A stretch of 10,668 nucleotides of DNA. Source: Clostridia bacterium (lineage in GTDB: Bacteria; Bacillota; Clostridia; TANB77; CAG-508). The stretch lies in assembly GCA_900758165.1 (NCBI GenBank), contig CAAEQN010000004.1, positions 1 through 10,668 of the forward strand. The letters run 5' to 3'. Position 1 is the first letter of the stretch, and the number at the start of each line of letters is the position of its first letter. This document shows, one piece after another, positions 1-6,793 of the stretch. The notes beneath the pieces were generated by a model. It saw only the letters and a list, made by a program, of their open reading frames with translations. It made no database searches and was not told the DNA's origin. Made by a program: the position numbers and the translations under genes.

Positions 1-945
1 ATATGGGAAAAAGTAGAGGAGAATAAAAAGGAAACTAATAAAAATAATACAACTTCAAAACCATCACAAGAAAAGCAAAATGAGCAACCAACACCGAAAC
101 CAACACCAACACCAACGCCAGAAAATCAAAATGTTGAAGTAACAGGTATTTCATTAAATAAGAATTCTTTAGGATTAATTATTGGGAATTCTAGTACTTT
201 AACAGCTACAATATCTCCAAGTAATGCAACTAATAAAAGTGTTACATGGTCAAGTAGTAATTCAAGTATAATTAGTGTTGATAACTCTGGTAAAGTTACA
301 GCAAAAGCAATAGGTAATGCAACTATAACAGCGAAAACAGCAAATGGAAAAACAGCAAGTGCTACAGTAACATCTGATGTAAAAAACATAACCCTTACAG
401 TAGGAAATCAAACAATTTCTAAATATGGTACTATTACTAGTACAAACATTACTGTTAATATTGATGCAAATGGATATAATGTTCCAGATAGTTTAATTAC
501 TTGGTATGCTCCAGACGCATCAGGTTATACTGCTCCGGCATACATGTCTTCAAATGGGAAAACTGCTACTGTAACAGCACGTGATGTATGGAATGGTACA
601 GCTTCTGTACCGATTACAGTAAAAATCAATAATAAACAAGTTAAAACAACAATTTATGTTGAGTCAGCAATAAATATTAGTAATCTATCAAGTGGCATTA
701 CTAGTAATGAAAGTGGTGGAATATTATATTGTACTTTTAGAGGAGAAAAGAGTTTACATTTACAATCTAATATAGACGTTACATGGCAATATAGCAAAAG
801 CAGTCCTGTTATAGCAGGTATCGAAGGAGAAGATAATAGAAACTTAAGATTATCAGTTCAATATGTTAGTCAAAATGGATTGAATATTAAAGCTCGTTCT
901 AAAGCAGGTCAAGTTAAAGAAATTGTTTTAACACCAACATTATAG
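1..945 (+). CDS. Cell-surface protein with Big_2 Ig-like domain (5' end outside window)
   Basis: The frame is open from the first base to the TAG at 943-945, giving 314 residues with no start in view. The in-frame ATG at 544 lies inside a beta-rich domain and is not a credible start. Residues 1-42 are a hydrophilic Lys/Asn/Glu-rich stretch followed by a Pro-Thr linker (PTPKPTPTPTPE), typical of wall-spanning or exposed spacers. Residues 45-124 match the bacterial Ig-like group 2 pattern: VTGISLNKNS at the start, then the SVTWSSSN core, the ISVDNSGKVTA turn and a closing ATITAKTANG segment. Residues 125-314 are also beta-rich and Thr/Ser/Asn-rich, and may be one or two further Ig-like folds, but I do not recognise a family. 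Big_2 domains act in surface adhesion or as spacers. There is no LPXTG or other C-terminal anchor, so any anchor must lie in the missing N-terminus. It is convergent with the response regulator and shares a 42-nt gap with it. Confidence 0.85.
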   Translation: MWEKVEENKKETNKNNTTSKPSQEKQNEQPTPKPTPTPTPENQNVEVTGISLNKNSLGLIIGNSSTLTATISPSNATNKSVTWSSSNSSIISVDNSGKVTAKAIGNATITAKTANGKTASATVTSDVKNITLTVGNQTISKYGTITSTNITVNIDANGYNVPDSLITWYAPDASGYTAPAYMSSNGKTATVTARDVWNGTASVPITVKINNKQVKTTIYVESAINISNLSSGITSNESGGILYCTFRGEKSLHLQSNIDVTWQYSKSSPVIAGIEGEDNRNLRLSVQYVSQNGLNIKARSKAGQVKEIVLTPTL

Positions 946-954
946 ATAATTAAT

Positions 955-986
955 AGAAGAGGTTATAAACCTCTTCTTGCTTTTTT
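955..986 (+). terminator. Rho-independent terminator of the Big_2 gene
   Basis: A perfect 10-bp stem (AGAAGAGGTT at 955-964, AACCTCTTCT at 968-977) with a 3-nt loop is followed by a T-rich run at 981-986. The T tract lies on the plus-strand side, so it mainly ends the Big_2 gene. The minus-strand side has only an AT-rich flank, so any effect on the convergent regulator gene is weaker. Confidence 0.85.
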
Positions 987-987
987 C

Positions 988-1614
988 TTATTCTTTTAAA
1001 TTAGGAACTATATAATCATTGGCAACACAATAAATTGATAGTTTAGGCATATTAGGAAAGTCTGTCTTTTTTAAGATAGAACTTATATGATTTTTTAATG
1101 TTCCAGAAGAAATCTGTAAAATTTCAGCAATTTCTTCTCTTTCTGCCCCTTCACAATATAATGTTAAAATTTTTAATTCTTTTTCTGTTAAATCCTCCAA
1201 AAAAGTTGAATCTTTTTTTACAGATGCACCTTTAGGAAAAATAGAGTATCCACCTAAGACTTGCTCTATTGTATTAATTAAATTTTCTTTAGATATATTT
1301 TTATATATAAATCCATCTATATTATTTTCCTTTGATTTATTTACAAAATTTATTTCAGGTACACCTGTCATTAAAATAACTTTAATGTTAGGAAATTGTT
1401 CTTTGATTTTTCCACCATAAATGATGCCACTTGAATTATTTTCTGTACAAATATCCATTAAAACTAAATCAGGATTTAGAGACTTGCATAATTCAACACT
1501 ATCTTTAGCATCGGAAGAAACACCTACAACAGTATGTTTAGTAGTTCCCTCAATATTTTCTTTTATCATATCTCTTAGCATAATATGATCTTCTATTAAT
1601 ATTATTTTTGCCAT
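988..1614 (-). CDS. NarL/LuxR-family response regulator
   Basis: This 208-residue protein has the usual length and two-domain layout of NarL-type regulators. The receiver domain (about 3-120) shows the acidic pair E8-D9, phospho-acceptor D54 in LVLMDI, switch threonine T83 and the conserved lysine K105. A LuxR-type helix-turn-helix covers about 141-200, beginning LTEKELKILTLYCEG, with a recognition helix near 169-182 (SSGTLKNHISSIL). All key phosphorylation residues are present, so it should be controlled by a histidine kinase, but none is encoded here. The start is fixed by AAGGAG (complement of 1623-1628), 8 nt before the ATG. It is divergent from the membrane-protein series starting at 1873, and the gap holds an inverted repeat that could be its binding site. 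That it regulates this series is inferred from position only. Confidence 0.93.
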   Translation of the reverse strand: MAKIILIEDHIMLRDMIKENIEGTTKHTVVGVSSDAKDSVELCKSLNPDLVLMDICTENNSSGIIYGGKIKEQFPNIKVILMTGVPEINFVNKSKENNIDGFIYKNISKENLINTIEQVLGGYSIFPKGASVKKDSTFLEDLTEKELKILTLYCEGAEREEIAEILQISSGTLKNHISSILKKTDFPNMPKLSIYCVANDYIVPNLKE

Positions 1615-1646
1615 ATTAAATTCTCCTTATCAAGTTTTATTGCAAT

Positions 1647-1655
1647 ATTATATCA
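1647..1655 (-). promoter_or_regulatory. Extended -10 promoter of the response regulator
   Basis: On the minus strand TGATATAAT (complement of 1647-1655) gives a perfect TATAAT preceded by the TGn extension. No good -35 lies at the usual distance (TTCCTT at most), as often seen in extended -10 promoters. It is about 20 nt upstream of the ribosome binding site. Confidence 0.5.
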
Positions 1656-1697
1656 TATTTTTATAGCAAAAGGAATAGGAAAAGATTATATTTAAAA

Positions 1698-1743
1698 ATG
1701 ACTTTTGTCACTTTTTTGTGCCTAAATTTATACCAAAAGTCAT
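1698..1743. promoter_or_regulatory. Inverted repeat, candidate operator of the divergent response regulator
   Basis: The arms ATGACTTTTG (1698-1707) and CAAAAGTCAT (1734-1743) are perfect reverse complements separated by 26 bp. The left arm also forms a small dyad, TGACTTTTGTCA (1699-1710). The right arm ends 1 bp before the -35 at 1745, a typical position for an activator that contacts RNA polymerase. It lies between the promoters of the regulator and the membrane-protein series. The repeat is visible directly; binding by the regulator is inference. Confidence 0.45.
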
Positions 1744-1744
1744 A

Positions 1745-1773
1745 TTGTAAAATTATGGCGAATTTCATATAAT
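1745..1773 (+). promoter_or_regulatory. Sigma-A-type promoter of the membrane-protein series
   Basis: TTGTAA (1745-1750, 4 of 6 consensus bases) and a perfect TATAAT (1768-1773) are separated by 17 bp. Transcription would start near 1780, leaving a leader of about 90 nt before the gene at 1873. The weak -35 next to an inverted repeat fits a promoter that needs an activator. Confidence 0.55.
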
Positions 1774-1872
1774 ACAACTAAATTATATCATATTGAAAAA
1801 CTAAAACATAGCATTATTATTAGTTTCTCAAGATATAAAATATGTATATGCAAAAAATAGGAGGAATTTTTT

Positions 1873-2244
1873 ATGGAATTTTTAAAAAACAATGCAAAAT
1901 GGATAGGTTTGGCAGGATGTGCACTAATGATTATAGGATGTTTTTTGCCTTTTGCAACAGTAAGTATTTTAGGACTTAGTGAGACGATTGCTTTAAGTGG
2001 AACAGGAGCTCTAGGAATTATTTTAATAATAACTGCTATAATATCTGGAATCGTTATGCTAACTAAGAAGTCAAAACTTTCATTAATTACAACAATCATT
2101 TATGCATTATTTGTTGTATTAAACATAGCAAATGCTAGTGAGTATGGAGATGCATTTAGTTATGGTATAGGACTTTATGTTGTGATTATAGGTGTCATAA
2201 TTGCTGTTGTAATGCCATTCTTTAAAAGTAAACAAGACAAATAA
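1873..2244 (+). CDS. Small four-helix membrane protein
   Basis: The 123-residue product is hydrophobic almost throughout, with four predicted membrane segments at about 10-30, 43-63, 70-88 and 97-117. A short charged loop (TKKSK, 64-68) separates helices 2 and 3, and the C-terminus is lysine-rich (KSKQDK). The first helix carries Cys16 and Cys23 and a Pro. There is no signal peptide or enzymatic motif. AGGAGG (1859-1864) lies 8 nt before the ATG. It is the first gene after the promoter at 1745-1773, and the DUF4428 gene follows after 38 nt, so the two are probably cotranscribed. I do not recognise a named family. It could be a membrane anchor or partner for the soluble proteins downstream, but this is only an inference from position. 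Confidence 0.85.
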   Translation: MEFLKNNAKWIGLAGCALMIIGCFLPFATVSILGLSETIALSGTGALGIILIITAIISGIVMLTKKSKLSLITTIIYALFVVLNIANASEYGDAFSYGIGLYVVIIGVIIAVVMPFFKSKQDK

Positions 2245-2282
2245 AAAATATGTTTTATTTTTAAATATGAGGAGGGGAAAGC

Positions 2283-3122
2283 ATGGGATTATTTTCTAAA
2301 GAAGAATGTTGTTTTTGTGGTAATAAAGTTGGAATGTTATCAAGAAAAAAATTAACTGATAAAAACTACATATGCAAAGATTGTGAAAAGAACTGTAGTG
2401 CATTTATCGAGGTATCAAGATATGATAAAGCATTTCTTGAAAATCACATGGCATACATGAAAAAACAAGATGAACTATACAAAAAAGAATTCGAACCATT
2501 AGACAAAAGTAAAAAAGAAAAGATTATAGGAGAAGCATTTCATGGAATCGTTTTTGCAGATGAAATTGCAATGTTTGAGGTAATTGATCCTAAAGCAGAG
2601 AAAAGAAACTATAAAGAGCTTTTTAGATATGACCAAATTAGAAATTACAAAGTTTATGTAGTAGAAAATACGGGAGAAGGTAAAAAATATTCTGAGATTG
2701 GTGTAGAAATTAACTTGAGATGTAAAATAGCAATAGTAGCAGACGAAAAGCTAGCACATCCATATGTAGAAACTATAAAAATACCATGTGGCAAAAATGT
2801 AGACAATACATCAAGAGCAGATTATTTAAGAAGAAGATTTGATCAAATATTTGGAAAAGAATCTGACACAGTATTAGGTTCAATAAAAGAGTCTATTATA
2901 GGAACACCAAAAGAAAGACAACAAGTAAAATTTGGTGTAGATGCTTTAAAAGGACTTGGAAGTTTAGCAAAAGCAGGATTATCTGGAAATGCAGAAGATA
3001 AAGAAAAAGCAAAAGAGCAAATGAAAAATGTAGCCGAAAGCGGAATGAATCTTGCATTTGATAATCAATTACAGTATACAAAAACGGCTGATAGCGCAGA
3101 AAAGAGAGCTTGGGGCGAATAA
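2283..3122 (+). CDS. DUF4428 zinc-ribbon protein
   Basis: The 279-residue protein starts with a short zinc ribbon (residues 7-39) with metal-ligand cysteines C9/C12 and C31/C34 and the spacer GMLSRKKLTDKNYICKDC, the pattern of DUF4428. A Lys/Glu-rich stretch follows (50-80), then a mixed alpha/beta region (about 84-195) with FHGIVFADEIAMFEV and RYDQIRNYKVYVVE. This resembles the small beta domain that often follows DUF4428, though I cannot name it with certainty. The C-terminus (195-279) is helical and charged, with no membrane segment, so the protein is probably cytosolic. AGGAGG (2270-2275) is 7 nt before the ATG. The lipoprotein gene begins 21 nt after its stop, so the three genes from 1873 look like one operon. 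Molecular function is unknown; the cysteines make zinc binding likely. Confidence 0.8.
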   Translation: MGLFSKEECCFCGNKVGMLSRKKLTDKNYICKDCEKNCSAFIEVSRYDKAFLENHMAYMKKQDELYKKEFEPLDKSKKEKIIGEAFHGIVFADEIAMFEVIDPKAEKRNYKELFRYDQIRNYKVYVVENTGEGKKYSEIGVEINLRCKIAIVADEKLAHPYVETIKIPCGKNVDNTSRADYLRRRFDQIFGKESDTVLGSIKESIIGTPKERQQVKFGVDALKGLGSLAKAGLSGNAEDKEKAKEQMKNVAESGMNLAFDNQLQYTKTADSAEKRAWGE

Positions 3123-3143
3123 AAATAAATTGGAGGTAAAAAA

Positions 3144-3758
3144 ATGAATAAAAAAATTTTAAGTTTAGTATTAATTATGATGTTATTAATTGGGGGATTA
3201 GTTACATTAACAGGATGTGGAAACAAGAACTTAACTGCTGATGTAATATTAGAACAAAGATCATATAAAGTAACATTAACTACTCCCGCAACAGAAAAAA
3301 CAGGTGATGATGGAAAAAAAGCAGTAGTACCAAATTATGCAGAAGAATCTACAACAAAATTATCTACTACTGATTGTGGTATTATTGGTGATAAGGTTGC
3401 TATTGAATTCGAGTATACTTCATATGTATATAATAGTTATTCAAATTATAAAGAAAAATATGGAAATAAAGAACCTAATTTTGAGAATTATATTGAGTAT
3501 TTAGAGGATAGTGAATTTGATAAACAAAAAAGTTCATACCAAAAAAATGCAGAAAAAACAACTGTTGCTGGGTATACTGCTGTAAAAGGTATATATAACA
3601 ATAATATGATTTATACTTTAAAAGTTGATGGACTAAAAGAAAATATGCAATTTAAAATGACAGTTATACCAGTAAATGAAAATGATAAAATTGAAGACTT
3701 AATAAATGATTCTGAAGTAAGTGCAATCATTAGCTCTTTAAAAATTGAAGAAAAATAA
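3144..3758 (+). CDS. Lipoprotein of unknown function
   Basis: The 204-residue precursor has a lipoprotein signal peptide: positive start (MNKK), hydrophobic core 5-20 and lipobox LTGC at 22-25. Cys25 would be lipidated and the mature part anchored on the outer face of the membrane. The mature domain is about 180 residues, rich in Lys, Asn and Tyr, and ends with a pattern of alternating hydrophobic residues (KIEDLINDSEVSAIISSLKI). I see no enzymatic motif. GGAGG (3132-3136) is 7 nt before the ATG. It follows the DUF4428 gene by 21 nt and is probably the last gene of that transcript, since a hairpin and a 330-nt gap follow. Remnants of a similar C-terminus may lie at 3874-4014. Confidence 0.85.
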   Translation: MNKKILSLVLIMMLLIGGLVTLTGCGNKNLTADVILEQRSYKVTLTTPATEKTGDDGKKAVVPNYAEESTTKLSTTDCGIIGDKVAIEFEYTSYVYNSYSNYKEKYGNKEPNFENYIEYLEDSEFDKQKSSYQKNAEKTTVAGYTAVKGIYNNNMIYTLKVDGLKENMQFKMTVIPVNENDKIEDLINDSEVSAIISSLKIEEK

Positions 3759-3809
3759 TAAATTAAAGAGTAAAAGCATTTAATAGTGTTAAATAAATAA
3801 TAAACAGAT

Positions 3810-3845
3810 TAATGGGTTTGAGCCAAAAAATACTTAAACCCATTA
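3810..3845 (+). terminator. Hairpin after the lipoprotein gene, weak terminator
   Basis: TAATGGGTTTGAG (3810-3822) pairs with CTTAAACCCATTA (3833-3845) over 13 bp with one G-U, around a 10-nt loop. It starts about 50 nt after the lipoprotein stop. The sequence after it (TATGGTGTC) has no U tract, so it is not a canonical intrinsic terminator. It may instead protect or help process the mRNA 3' end. Confidence 0.4.
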
Positions 3846-3873
3846 TATGGTGTCAAGTTCATTTCCTTATTAG

Positions 3874-4014
3874 AACAAAAAAAGTGAAAGATTTTTCATA
3901 TTGTATAATTATATAGAAAAAATAAATTATAACACAGAAACAGACGTAAATTCAGTTTTCAATAGCCCAGAAATTCAAGAAGTAATGAATTCAGTAGAAT
4001 TTGTACAACAATAA
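3874..4014 (+). pseudogene. Decayed C-terminal remnant of a lipoprotein paralogue
   Basis: After an in-frame TAG at 3871-3873 a frame stays open to TAA at 4012-4014, with no start or ribosome binding site at its head. Its last 30 residues (starting INYNTETDV, ending VMNSVEFVQQ) align without gaps to the last 30 of the lipoprotein ending at 3758. Both have N at the fourth position, a hydrophobic pair followed by N, a glutamate in ENDSE/FNSPE-like context, and a terminal S-h-x-h pattern. About 5 of 30 are identical and most others keep hydrophobic character. This is weak but position-specific, and suggests a tandem duplicate of which only the tail survives. It could also be chance. Confidence 0.3.
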
Positions 4015-4088
4015 AATGACAAACAATGAACAAGGGAACAGATTAAATAATAAGAATATAATAAATATAAATTAAGGAGGAATAAAAT

Positions 4089-5252
4089 ATGGGATTTATT
4101 AAAGCATTTGCAGGTGCTATTGGAGGAACATTTGCAGACCAATGGAAAGATTTTATAGTACCAAGAAGTGATGTACCAGCAACAGCAGCAGTTTTTGGAG
4201 CTGAAAGAAGAGGAACAGATAACGGAAGAGGTTCAAACACAAAAGGAAGCGAAAATATCATAACAAATGGAAGTAAAATAGTAGTACCAGAAGGAACAGC
4301 AGCAATTACAATGCAAGATGGTAAGATAACAGGTTGTATAGCAGAGGCAGGAGGATTTATTTATTCATCTGATGACCAAAATTCACAATCATTTTTAGCA
4401 GGTGATGGATTCTTTTCATCAACATTAAAAACATCATGGGAAAGATTCAAATTTGGTGGAGTACCTGGTGGAGAACAAACAATACTTTATGTAAATTTAA
4501 AAGAAATACCTGGAAATAAATTTGGAACGCAGTCAGAAATATATTGGGATGATGCCTTTTTAGGAACTCAAGTTAGTGCATTAACAAGAGGTACATATAC
4601 AATAAGAGTATTAGATCCAATTCTATTTATGACAAAATTTGTTCCAGTAGAATATTTAAGACCAGATTCAGAAATGTTTGATTTTGCAGATATGGATAAT
4701 GTTGCAGGTGATCAATTATTTAATGAAGTAGTAGGAAGTCTATCAGCTGCATTTTCAAACTATTGTAATGATCCAAGTAAAGGAAATCGTATTGCAAAAA
4801 TTCAAGGAGATCAAATAGGATTTGCTCAAAGTTTATCTCAAGCAGTTGAAGAAAACTACCAATGGAAATCTGGAAGAGGACTAGAAATAGTAAAAGTTGC
4901 AATAACAGCTATTGAATATGACGAAGATACTAAAAAATTATTAAGTGATGTAAAAAAAGCAGATGCTTTATCTGGAGCTAGAGGAAATTCATTTATGCAA
5001 CAATCAGTAGCTCGTGGTTTCCAAGCTGCCGGAGAAAATGGTGGAGCAAACGGAATGGCATTTATGGGAATGGGAGTAAATGCAGTAGGAGGAGTCATGG
5101 GAACTATGCAACAACCTACACAGCCACAACAACCAACTGAGCCTCAAAAAGATCCTTATGAAGAAATAGCAAAATTTAAAAAATTATTAGATGATGGAAT
5201 TATAACAGAGGAGGAATTCGCCAAAAAGAAAAAAGAGCTATTAGGATTATAA
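4089..5252 (+). CDS. SPFH-domain protein with C-terminal SHOCT (YdjI-like)
   Basis: The 387-residue protein begins with a Gly/Ala-rich, probably membrane-associating segment (MGFIKAFAGAIGGTFADQW). This is followed by an SPFH/band-7-type region (about 45-285) with hallmarks of the YdjI group: SENIITNGSKIVVPEG, GNKFGTQSEI, RGTYTIRVLDPILF and RGLEIVKVAI. A Met/Gln/Pro linker (about 338-354) leads to a 33-residue SHOCT-type helical hairpin at the end (DPYEEIAKFKKLLDDG, then ITEEEFAKKKKELLGL). SPFH proteins form membrane-bound oligomeric scaffolds. B. subtilis YdjI is encoded with PspA and helps tie it to the membrane; no PspA gene is seen here. The ATG follows AAGGAGG by 8 nt. The zinc-ribbon gene is 84 nt downstream, the same pairing as in ydjGHI. 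A scaffold role in envelope maintenance is inferred from this. Confidence 0.88.
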   Translation: MGFIKAFAGAIGGTFADQWKDFIVPRSDVPATAAVFGAERRGTDNGRGSNTKGSENIITNGSKIVVPEGTAAITMQDGKITGCIAEAGGFIYSSDDQNSQSFLAGDGFFSSTLKTSWERFKFGGVPGGEQTILYVNLKEIPGNKFGTQSEIYWDDAFLGTQVSALTRGTYTIRVLDPILFMTKFVPVEYLRPDSEMFDFADMDNVAGDQLFNEVVGSLSAAFSNYCNDPSKGNRIAKIQGDQIGFAQSLSQAVEENYQWKSGRGLEIVKVAITAIEYDEDTKKLLSDVKKADALSGARGNSFMQQSVARGFQAAGENGGANGMAFMGMGVNAVGGVMGTMQQPTQPQQPTEPQKDPYEEIAKFKKLLDDGIITEEEFAKKKKELLGL

Positions 5253-5258
5253 AAACAG

Positions 5259-5302
5259 TAAGTGCTTTCGTAAATACTTTTTTGCAATTGCGAAAGCATT
5301 TA
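5259..5302 (+). terminator. Intercistronic hairpin between SPFH and zinc-ribbon genes
   Basis: TAAGTGCTTTCG (5259-5270) pairs with CGAAAGCATTTA (5291-5302), 12 bp with one G-U. The T6 run (5278-5283) is in the loop, not after the stem, and what follows is A-rich. It therefore looks like a partial terminator or mRNA-processing hairpin that could set different levels for the two genes. Confidence 0.4.
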
Positions 5303-5336
5303 TATATATTAAAAAAAAATAAGGGGTTTGGGGATT

Positions 5337-6779
5337 ATGGAAGAAAATGAGAAAAACATTGTAAAAACAAATATTGAAGCAAAAAATGGTCAAACAAAAT
5401 GTCCTAAATGTGGAGCTACTGACATTTCATTAAATACTAAAACTGGAAAACTAAGATGTAATTTTTGTAGAAATCAATTTGAACCTGAAAAATTTGAAGA
5501 AATGGAAAACAATATAGAAAATCTTGAAGGAGAAGTAATTGGTTCAGGTGCATCAGATATAATTGCAGATACAAATGATATTATAACTCTTAAATGTACT
5601 AGTTGTGGTGCAGAAGTTGTAATAGATACAGCGAGTTCAACACAAGCTAGATGCCACTGGTGCAGAAACACATTGTCAATAAATGAGCAGATACCAAATG
5701 GAGCAGTTCCAGATACTGTACTTCCATTTAGTGTACCAAAAAAAGAAGCAAAAGATGCTATTGAAACATTTGTTGGAAAAAGAAAGTTTTTTGCACATCC
5801 TAAATTTAGGCAAGAATTTTCTACTGATAATGTAATGGGAGTTTATCTTCCATATATGATAGTAGATGCAAATGCACATAGCAATTTTAGAGGGCAAGGA
5901 GAACACGAAACAAGAAGATATACAGAAAGACGTGGCGATACAACAGAAACATATTATGATGCGGATTTATATGATGTTGAAAGAGAATTTGATATAACAA
6001 TACAAGGTCTAACTGTAGAATCAAGTAAAGATAAATTAGAAAACAGTAGTAACAAAACTAATAATATAATAAATTCAATAATGCCTTTTGATACAGAAAA
6101 TTGTGTTCAATGGGATTCAAACTACATAAAAGGTTATACATCTGAAAAAAGAGATGTTAATGTTAATGAATTAAAACCTTTAGTAAAGGAACAATGCCAA
6201 GACATTGCAAGACATTCTGCTAATAAAACATTAGACAATTATGATCGTGGTGTAAGATGGGATTCAGAAGATTTAGATGTAAAAGGTCAACAATGGAAAT
6301 CTGCATACCTACCAGTGTGGCTTTATAGTTATCTAGAGAAAAAAGGAAATAAAAATTTATTACATTACGTTGCAGTAAATGCAAGAACAAAAGAAACAAT
6401 GGGAAGTGTACCTGTTCACATGCCAAAATTATTTGTAGTATCACTATTTGTTGAAATATTAGGAATTTTTGCTACATTATTTACTTTATACAAAATTGCT
6501 GATGATGATTCTTGGTGGCCATGGCTATTTTTATTAAGTGGATTCATATATTTTGCTTTTATACATGGAAAATATAGAAATACAGGAGCTAGACATAGTC
6601 ACGAAAGTGAAACAAAATGTGAAATGAAAAACATAAGAAAAGTTGATAATTTTGTTAGAAAAAGGACTCGATTAAAAAATTCACGAATGGAAGGTGCAAA
6701 TAATACAAGAGTATCAGGAACATCTAATAATGTAAGTTCCATAGATAAAGCATTAGAAGAAATAAAAGATAAAATATAG
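5337..6779 (+). CDS. TFIIB-type double zinc-ribbon membrane protein (YdjG-like)
   Basis: I take the ATG at 5337 (480 residues). A TTG at 5328 is in frame, but AAGGGG (5321-5326) is only 1 nt from it and 10 nt from the ATG. Two CxxC...CxxC zinc ribbons open the protein: C22/C25/C41/C44 and C87/C90/C106/C109. The second is followed by the NTLSINEQIPNG linker and the LPFSVPKKEAKDAIETFVG segment of TFIIB-type zinc-ribbon proteins. A long mixed region (about 120-360) precedes two membrane helices at about 365-387 and 393-410, separated by DDDSWWPW. A basic tail ends in a short helix (SIDKALEEIKDKI). The zinc ribbons are probably cytoplasmic. Proteins of this type accompany SPFH proteins in Bacillota (B. 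subtilis ydjG-ydjI). The ribbons may mediate protein contacts rather than DNA binding; this is inference. Confidence 0.85.
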   Translation: MEENEKNIVKTNIEAKNGQTKCPKCGATDISLNTKTGKLRCNFCRNQFEPEKFEEMENNIENLEGEVIGSGASDIIADTNDIITLKCTSCGAEVVIDTASSTQARCHWCRNTLSINEQIPNGAVPDTVLPFSVPKKEAKDAIETFVGKRKFFAHPKFRQEFSTDNVMGVYLPYMIVDANAHSNFRGQGEHETRRYTERRGDTTETYYDADLYDVEREFDITIQGLTVESSKDKLENSSNKTNNIINSIMPFDTENCVQWDSNYIKGYTSEKRDVNVNELKPLVKEQCQDIARHSANKTLDNYDRGVRWDSEDLDVKGQQWKSAYLPVWLYSYLEKKGNKNLLHYVAVNARTKETMGSVPVHMPKLFVVSLFVEILGIFATLFTLYKIADDDSWWPWLFLLSGFIYFAFIHGKYRNTGARHSHESETKCEMKNIRKVDNFVRKRTRLKNSRMEGANNTRVSGTSNNVSSIDKALEEIKDKI

Positions 6780-6793
6780 AAGGAGCTATTTAG

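Larger units (their letters stand above)
3759..4088 (+). other. 330-nt gap: hairpin, gene remnant, possible promoter
   Basis: No intact gene fits here. It holds the hairpin at 3810-3845, a short decayed coding stretch at 3874-4014 and the ribosome binding site of the SPFH gene (AAGGAGG, 4074-4080, 8 nt before ATG). TATAAT occurs at 3904-3909 and at 4057-4062. The second would start transcription about 20 nt before the SPFH gene, but neither has a recognisable -35, so the promoter of the SPFH gene is not settled. Confidence 0.5.

Noticed and set aside
94..120. CCAACA-type microsatellite as a phase-variation tract
   Set aside because: The units are 6-nt and encode a Pro-Thr linker, so slippage would keep the frame. 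The tract is short and imperfect.
126..389. 87-residue hydrophobic minus-strand frame
   Set aside because: It is antisense to the Thr/Val-rich Big_2 coding sequence, and its hydrophobicity mirrors those codons. No ribosome binding site.
544..945. ATG at 544 as start of a separate gene
   Set aside because: The same frame is open back to base 1 and encodes a clear Big_2 domain, so this ATG is internal.
1788..2099. 103-residue minus-strand frame
   Set aside because: It overlaps the membrane-protein gene, which has promoter and AGGAGG in the other direction. The hydrophobic reading is a shadow.
4043..4261. Minus-strand frames over the SPFH and zinc-ribbon genes (also 4720-5098, 5474-5906, 6220-6444)
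   Set aside because: All are antisense to well-supported proteins and lack ribosome binding sites and recognisable motifs.
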